Position numbers and translations under genes: made by a program. This document shows positions 56,903 through 64,000 of a stretch of 64,000 nucleotides of DNA, one piece after another. The DNA is from Trichostrongylus colubriformis (taxonomy: Eukaryota > Nematoda > Chromadorea > Rhabditida > Trichostrongylidae). How positions within the stretch are numbered: the first letter of the stretch is position 1; the number at the start of each line of letters is the position of its first letter. Under the pieces are notes generated by a model. It did no database searches and had not been told where the DNA came from. It saw only the letters and a list, made by a program, of their open reading frames with translations. The stretch lies in NCBI GenBank assembly GCA_963978905.1, contig OZ022256.1:3951501-4015500 (forward strand), in the 5' to 3' direction.

Positions 56903-57723
56903 ACTTTGGCTCACTTTCATCTTCAATTCTGTATCAGTGAAGCTGAAATGAGGGCCTAAGCTATAAAATTAAAATTAAAAAATTGAAAATGCTATATGTA
57001 AAAACGTGTAAAAAGGTAGGGTTAAAGGACCCATGGTGATAAGTTCGAGGGGATGAGAAAAGGCTGGAAACAGTAAAGAGAACAGATGCTGATGAAATAA
57101 GAGATCACTGAAAGTTAAAGAGGAAGAGGTGAGCTAAAGGAGGGGGGGGGGGAGGGGTTCTGGTAATTAGTTGCGAGCTCCAAGAAAAATCTACCAATTT
57201 AGCTGCGATGCTCATTTGCCAATAAGTAACAGCAATAAATGGTGAATGAGTGAGTGCGGCAAACGAAGAAAAACAAAGTTTTGAGAAGCAATTTCGCCAT
57301 ACCAACCCCATAGCCTCCTACTCCCGAATAATACGCTATTAACCCGGTTAGAAAATGTGACTCATCAAAGTTTATTCTCAGTAAGTCGTAAAAAGACTGC
57401 CTGACCTGATTCGGACATTAAGAACACAGAATTAAATCCATACACGATTTTCAGTTGACAGGTGGGAGACAATAATGACAAGGGTGGTCCACAAGGGAAG
57501 TTGATGAAGAGTGTTTGGTGTGGATGCTTTTTAGGATACTTCGAGGCATCTGTTTTCATATATCAAACGTAGGATGACGGGCTTTGAAATAAATATTTAC
57601 AAATACGCCATTGCTCCTTTTCAGGGATGAAATTGCGTTACTTGTGAAGGTGGTGCAGCGACAAGGGTGGCGCCAGCTCGACTCTCATTGCTCGGACACC
57701 AATCTTCGAATTCCATTAGGCGG

Positions 57724-59455
57724 GCATGTAGCCTTATGTCGAATTTGCGCGCGGCGAGAGGTGCCGCGGATTTCCTCGGGTGTGATTGCTTACCCTGCAT
57801 ACACTCCCTTCAGAGTTTTGCTCCCGAATAATTATTTCTTGATTGGGATTGTTTTCATGTAATGCTATCAGTTCTTTTACTTTCTATTGGGTTGAGGAAT
57901 AAGTCCCCGCGGTTTTTTTAAACCCCGTTTTTCACATTGTTCCCTCTATCTTTCGACAAAGCCTATACATGTTTTCGATAGAGCTTTTTCTGCTCTACAA
58001 AATGCTCGTATCTGTTTTTTGATTTCCTCGACTACCAAATATTTATGAGGTTTGGAAGTGAAGTAAGCTGAAGGCAAAAAATTGGCACTTGCGCACCTCA
58101 TCTTTCTCATCTGCCATCGAGGTCAAAAAATTTATATGTTTATGTTTCGATAGCGCTTTCTCAGCTCTACAAAATGATACTAGTTTTTATTCAAATCGCT
58201 CAACTTTTTGCTGTTTTTAAAACTCACAAATGCAGTACTCGCAAAGGTGTGCACTTTAGTTATCTCCTCTTCCTCGCCTACCAACAGGATTGGAGAGGAT
58301 GTGCATATACGCGTTTGATAGAGCTTTTCTTGGTCTACAAGATGATACCTTTTTTCGTTTGTGTCTTCTCATATTTTAGCATTTAGGAATAAGTATCTAC
58401 CTGTTTTTCAATTCGAAATTGCGTTATGAAAATAATTTTTTTAGCGGGTTGTTATGGATCATTCGATAGAGCTCTTTTTGCTCTACAATATAGTATTTAC
58501 GGTTTTTGTTCGAACTAATTTTTGCTATGTTTTACATCATTTAAAGTCGACAAAATCGAGCATTTTTGACACATCTTGTCGAAAATGCTCGATTTCGTCG
58601 ACTTTAAAATGATGTAAAAAATAGCAAAAATTAGTTCGAACAAAAATCGTAAATACTATATTGTAGAGCAAAAAGAGCTCTATCGAACGATCCATAACAA
58701 CCCGCTAAAAAAATTATTTTCATAACGCAATTTCGAATTGAAAAACAGGTAGCTACTTATTCCTAAATGCTAAAATATGAGAAGACACAAACGAAAAAAG
58801 GTATCATCTTGTAGACCAAGAAAAGCTCTATCAAACGCGTATATGCACATCCTCTCCAATCCTGTTGGTAGGCGAGGAAGAGGAGATAAATAAAGTGCAC
58901 ACCTTTGCGAGTACTGCATTTGTGAGTTTTAAAAACAGCAAAAAGTTGAGCGATTTGAATAAAAACTAGTATCATTTTGTAGAGCTGAGAAAGCGCTATC
59001 GAAACATATACATATAAATTTTTTGACCTCGATGGCAGATGAGAAAGATGAGGTGCGCAAGTGCCAATTTTTTGCCTTCAGCTTACTTCACTTCCAAACC
59101 TCATAAATATTTGGTAGTCGAGGAAATCAAAAAACAGATACAAGCATTTTGTAGAGCAGAAAAAGCTCTATCGAAAACATGTATAGGCTTCGTCGAAAGA
59201 TAGAGGGAACAATGTGAAAAACGGGGTTTAAAAAAACCGCGGGGACTTATTCCTCAACCCAATATGTTATTAATTGTCTTTTCAGGAAAAAAAGTTATTG
59301 TTTTAGGCAGCGATGAAGGAAACAGATATATTCTGGAGAACCCCGATGCCAGCCACTTGCGTCCTGAGCGGAATTCCAACCGACCGTGGCAAGCTGTGCT
59401 AATGGCGCCGCGAGTGCGACGCCGCAGAGCGAAAATTCGACATAAGGCTATACAC
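57724..59455. mobile_element. TIR element, family 7, interrupted by a palindromic element
   Basis: The left terminus TAGCCTTATGTCGAATTTGC is mirrored by AAAATTCGACATAAGGCTA at the right. The same family, uninterrupted, lies at 62878-63230, and shared internal blocks (TTTCTTGATTGGGATT, AAAGTTATTGTTTT) flank the palindrome on each side. No transposase was recognised. Confidence 0.75.
57887..59262. mobile_element. 1.38-kb foldback (near-perfect palindrome) with TA flanks
   Basis: TTGGGTTGAGGAATAAGTCC at the left is mirrored by its complement ending CAACCCAA at the right, flanked by TA (57885-57886 and 59263-59264). The whole ~670-bp arms are inverted copies meeting near 58573. Each arm contains four degenerate units spaced ~150-170 bp, each with GATAGAGC...GCTCTACAA. 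Terminal sequence and TA flanks resemble mariner-type elements. Mirror-image 70-codon frames in the arms are artefacts of the symmetry. Confidence 0.9.
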
Positions 59456-62400
59456 TCCTCTCGGGTCTACAATGCCTTCCATCCGGGTGTGTTGCAAGTG
59501 TTTCGGTGTCTAGTGCGGGGTCAGGTCACCCATGAGTGGGTTTACTTCACGAAACGATTGATTTACTATAAATTTTAAGATTTTGACTGCGTAGTTGGTT
59601 CACTTATGTGAGTGATATGGGTCGAACAATAAATGCAGATATTCATTAAAGTAAACATGTAATAAAGCTAGATAATTGTTACTAAATGATTAGGTTAGGA
59701 TATCTTCCATTAGAGGGTACCATTTTCTAACTGAAAGATATATGGCATATGATATAGATGGAAGTCAGTTACTGTAACAGACTATAATACAATGTTTTAG
59801 TCTCACAAGAATGGTAATTTCATCGTTTTCACAGTGAATTACCCTTCACACAACACTGGTGACCTGACCTACTGGAACACTGGTCGAAACAATTGCACGC
59901 CACCCCCTCCATCCTTCTCAGATCACTGGATCGGTATCAAACTCATACCAGTATGAAAACTGTGACCAATAAACTAGTTCTCTCCTTATTACTGTATGTA
60001 TACGCCAAATAGCATTGAAATGTCACTACGCCTCTGCTTGGCTTTTAGAATGCGGGGGCGGAGCAACTTAAAAACGGCCTTCAGCTGTTTGCATACCTCC
60101 CACCTCACAGCACGCTTGATTGAGCACTTTTTGTGCATCTTTTTACGATAAATTAAGCTTAAGCTGCAGAATAATACGATCGATTCTATATGTCGCAGAT
60201 GTATCTCAATGAATGGTATTTTGGAAGCAAAATACAAAGGTATGCAAGAAAAACATTGAAAAAGGCATTCGGCGTTGATAAATTCAGGAACACGCCACGC
60301 ATTCTGCTTCTTTTCCAAAACGTAGTGGCATTGGAATGCGCGTTGGGCCTATACGAAAACCTCATTACTGTTTGGCTTCTGTCTAAGGGCTTGTGCAAAA
60401 CGGGAACTGAACCAACTCTTCATAACAAGATCCCCACCCCCCCCCTTCCCCCCCCCCAAGAAAGAATTCTCTTTGATTATTACTTCATTGATTAGAAGTC
60501 AATATTTTCATACAAAGAATCATAACATTTATTCAGAGAGGCCAGCTCATGTACAATTCATGATATCCACGTATCCTACATGTACCTGGTGATAATTCCG
60601 AAAGAACACAAGACATGGTCGGCTTGTGTGGGTATTGATCCAGGGTCCTGTTTCAGGGTTTTTCTTTTGGTTTCATTTGTACTATGTCAATGGCAGCGGC
60701 GTCATCTGCCACTACACCACAAATGCTTGAATAAAATAACATTGAGGAATTGTCCAGACTCAGAAATAAATACAACAATAAATGGGCATAAAAACAGAGG
60801 CCAGGTTGGGAGCGTTGTCTTGAGTGTCATCGTATGATTAATGTCGCGCCGTACCAATCTACAAACTAGTTGATGACTAAGACCTTACGGTTTCGTCGTT
60901 GAGGCATGAAATCTTTCATCACATGAGCAGTACACATGAGTGACCATAAGCTGGGTTGCTGACGTCACGTTTCCGACAACTGTTCCCGAGAACGTGCTTC
61001 TATCCCGGTCCCGCCCACATTTTTTGTCGCAAAATCGAGGGCTGGCAACGACGAGCAGGGCGCTCTCAAGTGTTGAGTAGAATAGCCGCATCAGTACGAA
61101 TCTCCATTCATGGGTACCAAATACGACCCCCCCCACCATTTTCTGACCTCTACAGTGCCACTGACTGTTGCCGGACTGTAAAGTTGCAATGTGTTTCATT
61201 GATATTTATTCTTAGTTGGAGGAAAAAGATATCAATTATACGATTCCTCATCCGAGTGCACTGCGAGAAACCCTTCCTTTCTCATCTATTTATCAAAAGT
61301 TAAGATTCTAGAGCTTATCGCATCGCAGACCTTTGCGGGGACAACACCCTCCCCACCGTCCGGTCAAATACGACCCCCCTGTCAAGGAATCCTCGACTCC
61401 CAGTGCACCCTGACCACGAGTTTCTTTCGCAAAGTACCGCTCCACGAAAACTAACATTAAGAGGCTTCAAATAGGCCAGGGGATAGATCATTTCACAGAA
61501 AAAGAATACACTCTCCTACTCGCTTACAGGACAATCGAAATTATTTGTTTACGTCTCCAACAACAGAATGAACATTTTCTAGGAATTTTTTGGAAAAAAC
61601 TTTGCTCTCGTGACAGTCATTACAAAGTTGAAAGTGAATTGCAAAAAAAAAAACAGAAAATTGAAGGCACTGGTGGGTTGGTCATATGGGCATGATTTTT
61701 CCAATTGCTGTGCTCCTCCCATTGGATAGTCCCGCCCACCGTATTCTGCACGCAAAGTGTAATAATGATAAACACCCCGCAGTGGCTTCTATGTCACACG
61801 TACCCGCTCCTACACTTGATTTAGGTTAGATAGTTTGTGGTAGCAAGAATGGGTGGCACGACGAGTGAGTGGGTGGAGTGACAGCGGCAGCTGCGCACTC
61901 CTTATTGCTGGGGTATGTAGCTTCATTCCACAACCGCGTACTCATTTTAAAAAATTTAAAATTTCTTCAAAAGGTCTAAACAATTCCACGAAATGGAGAG
62001 TCTCTCAAGCTGGCTAAATATGGAGAAGGACGTGAAAATGACGATGAGCACGAAAGGGGACAAACCAAGCGGTCAGCACTCTCTTGTCCGATCAGCAAAC
62101 ACGCGCACACACACACCGATGGAAAACTTAAAACAAACACACTGACGAAAAGCTGTGCGACGGCCACTACATACAGGTATTGGGCGTAATACGCCTTCTG
62201 AATATGAATAAGCTCATCATAAATGGAAATCGTACAGCAGTGTTCAAGTGCTTTTAGCATTTGCATATTGCTGAAATTGAGACCATTGCGACGTTTAATA
62301 TTTCAAGAGGCACTCAAAATTGCTACAAACAATGTGGTGGAAGCCTTTTGAAATGAGCATATCCTTCGACTCATCTTCTTGAGACTATGGATCTTTGGGT

Positions 62401-62877
62401 AACTACCTAAACTGCGCCTTTCTTGCGCCGACACTATGGGCCATAACCGCGCTACACCCAACATAGCCAAGCTGGCTACGTTCATTTGCAGTTTATTACT
62501 GATCATTCGAAGTAAGAAGGCGTGGTTGCGTGGGTTGAGCGGTCGTAGCCCCGAGGTGTGAGCCATTATGCCAGAAAATTAGCTCGGTTGAGTTTGACGT
62601 GTGCCGAGAGAAAGCGAGATAAGGACCTCATAGTAGTTATGTCCTGGAGTAATTACGCCTAGAAGACATAGAACAGCTTCATCGCCGTACAACCTGTCCG
62701 AATGGCGCGCCTGGCTCATACTATCGCGTCGCATTCCGGACACCGCAAAGAGGCTTTCTGTCCTAATGGCACACACCGCCGTGGTGGCTTATCAGCGCAT
62801 AGTTAGGGGAGCAGTATGCATAGTTCCTGATGAATCCTGTAATGATAGAAGAAGTGAAGTCGAGTCTGAGCTACGGG
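59456..62877. other. Gene-poor region
   Basis: Nothing gene-like with support was found. There is a C-tract near 60437-60455, a GGCGTGGTTGCGTGGGTTGA repeat near 62519, and otherwise unremarkable sequence. Confidence 0.5.
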
Positions 62878-63230
62878 TGTGTAGCCTTATGTCGAATTTT
62901 CGCGCGGTCGCGTGTGACGACCGGCGCGGCGGCTTTGCGTGTGATTGCGTACATACTTCGAAGTTTTACGCGCGAACTAATACTTCTTGATTAGGATTAT
63001 CATGTAGGGTGATTCTTTTGTTTTTATGTTACTAATTCGTCTTTTTGGTGTAGAAAAGTTATTGTTTTCGGACATTTATGGAAGAAACAGTTATTTCTTT
63101 GAAAGACCTACATGGTACCACCCTTTGCGTTCTGAGCCGGATTCCAAGCGATTGCGAAAGTCGTGCTGATGGCGCCGCCAGTGCGACACCGTAAAGCGAA
63201 AATTCGACGTAAAGCTACACACCCGATTGT
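62878..63230. mobile_element. TIR element, family 7, uninterrupted copy
   Basis: TGTAGCCTTATGTCGAATTT at the left and AAAATTCGACGTAAAGCTAC at the right are inverted. Internal blocks match those around the foldback at 57.7-59.5 kb. It is about 350 bp and non-coding. Confidence 0.75.
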
Positions 63231-64000
63231 CACTAAATGTGCCTTCAAGATGCATTGGCACAGCGACGGCGAGAAACTACCCAAAGCTTCCAGCTCTTTT
63301 CTGCCAGTCGCCGGCAATCGATCGACTTCTTACAGTGAACCAGTCCTGGACGGGTTGTGATGTTGCCAAAGCTTCAACGGGCGCCGCATGCCAGACAGCC
63401 AAAAAGTCGGATTCTCGGCGCGTCTCCCAAGCGCATGAAAATTTGCAAACACTGCAAACACAACGATGCTGTTTGGGTACGAAGCAGCTGCTACCGTCAT
63501 TGATCTCATTATTCTCCCTACGGAAAATTTTCAGAGTTTATGGCCAGCAACCTTATGGCTCACAAAAGAGCGCTAATAGGAGGTGCTGAAGGGTGTCACA
63601 CGTCATCCGGAAAAAGAAATTTTCCGAGGCATCACCGGCGGAAGAGGAACACCAGTGTGTCGACCCCGCCTTGTTGCACCTCGGGGCGTGGCGAAAACGC
63701 CCCACCCGCGATCTTTCACCATTGGAGAAAATTAAATAGTGGCAGGGTGGAGAGACACTATTCTGGCAGTTTTCCTATTTTTGAGAGATAAAAATTGAAC
63801 CTGCGCCATTGACCATTGAAAACCTGCTTTTTAACATGAGATCAATCATATTATTGACGGTTTCACCGTCGCTTCATGATAAACAAAAAATTATTGCTCA
63901 ACTGTAATGACAATAATGGGGACAATAGACCTTGGAGGTGTTGCGTTAATTCAGTTTTACGATGCGCAAGCTAAATTGAGGTGGAAGAGCTGGCTACTCA
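63231..64000. other. Unassigned end of window
   Basis: No gene or repeat could be supported here. The open frames at 63227-63589 and 63540-63791 partly overlap the TIR element and lack recognisable domains. Confidence 0.45.

Larger units (their letters stand above)
52946..57700. other. Gene-poor region
   Basis: No gene with family resemblance or coherent splice structure was found. It holds GGGCGTGGTT-type repeats near 53085-53190, hairpin MITE relatives (53716-53970, 56815-56902) and a TIR element (56466-56642). Open frames around 54466-54878 show no recognisable domain. Confidence 0.5.

Noticed and set aside
58174..58975. Two identical 70-codon frames in opposite orientation
   Set aside because: They are mirror images within the palindrome arms and carry no known domain.
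59264..59578. Plus-strand frame of 104 codons beside the foldback
   Set aside because: It is mostly the right part of a TIR element that recurs at 63 kb.

Overview
The window looks like nuclear DNA of a nematode, probably a clade V (strongylid-like) worm. The reasons are short phase-consistent exons with TTTCAG-type 3' splice sites, acceptors lying directly before start codons (as in SL trans-splicing), a sas-6 gene resembling the Caenorhabditis form, and dense small TIR elements. The genus is not determinable here. Exons were joined by eye from splice signals, codon phase and family similarity; no transcript or database evidence was available.

Genes in order: the 3' end of a PTB-like gene (1-384, +); a nine-exon LACTB-type serine beta-lactamase-like gene (680-9478, +) whose 4.7 kb intron 4 contains a complete antisense iron-sulfur scaffold gene ISCU (2898-4510, -); sas-6 (10585-13516, -); two tandem, apparently intact copies of glutamine-dependent NAD+ synthetase, qns-1 (copy A 14757-27062, copy B 28472-33262, both -); tram-1 (35241-43556, -); and a tiny one-pass membrane protein gene (48161-49334, -). 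No convincing host gene was found from 53 to 64 kb.

Mobile DNA explains most of the rest. Intron 1 of qns-1 copy A holds a TA-flanked mariner-type element (20860-26889), which is itself split by a young LTR retrotransposon (21379-26507, 4-bp TSD). The uninterrupted states of both insertions are visible elsewhere in the window. The LTR element keeps gag, a protease and the integrase tail, lacks RT, RNase H and the integrase core, and ends in a ~400-residue region I do not recognise.

At 49.4-52.9 kb one dead Penelope-like element (RT plus GIY-YIG) is interrupted by a second one in the opposite orientation, with hammerhead-ribozyme-like motifs in their terminal repeats. The large tram-1 intron carries a 16-copy, 146-bp tandem array with dimeric higher-order structure. 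A 1.38 kb nearly perfect palindrome (57887-59262) with TA flanks sits inside another TIR element. Several MITE families recur across the window.

Functionally, LACTB and ISCU are expected to be mitochondrial, qns-1 makes NAD+, sas-6 builds centrioles, and tram-1 acts at the ER translocon. Their adjacency does not define one pathway.
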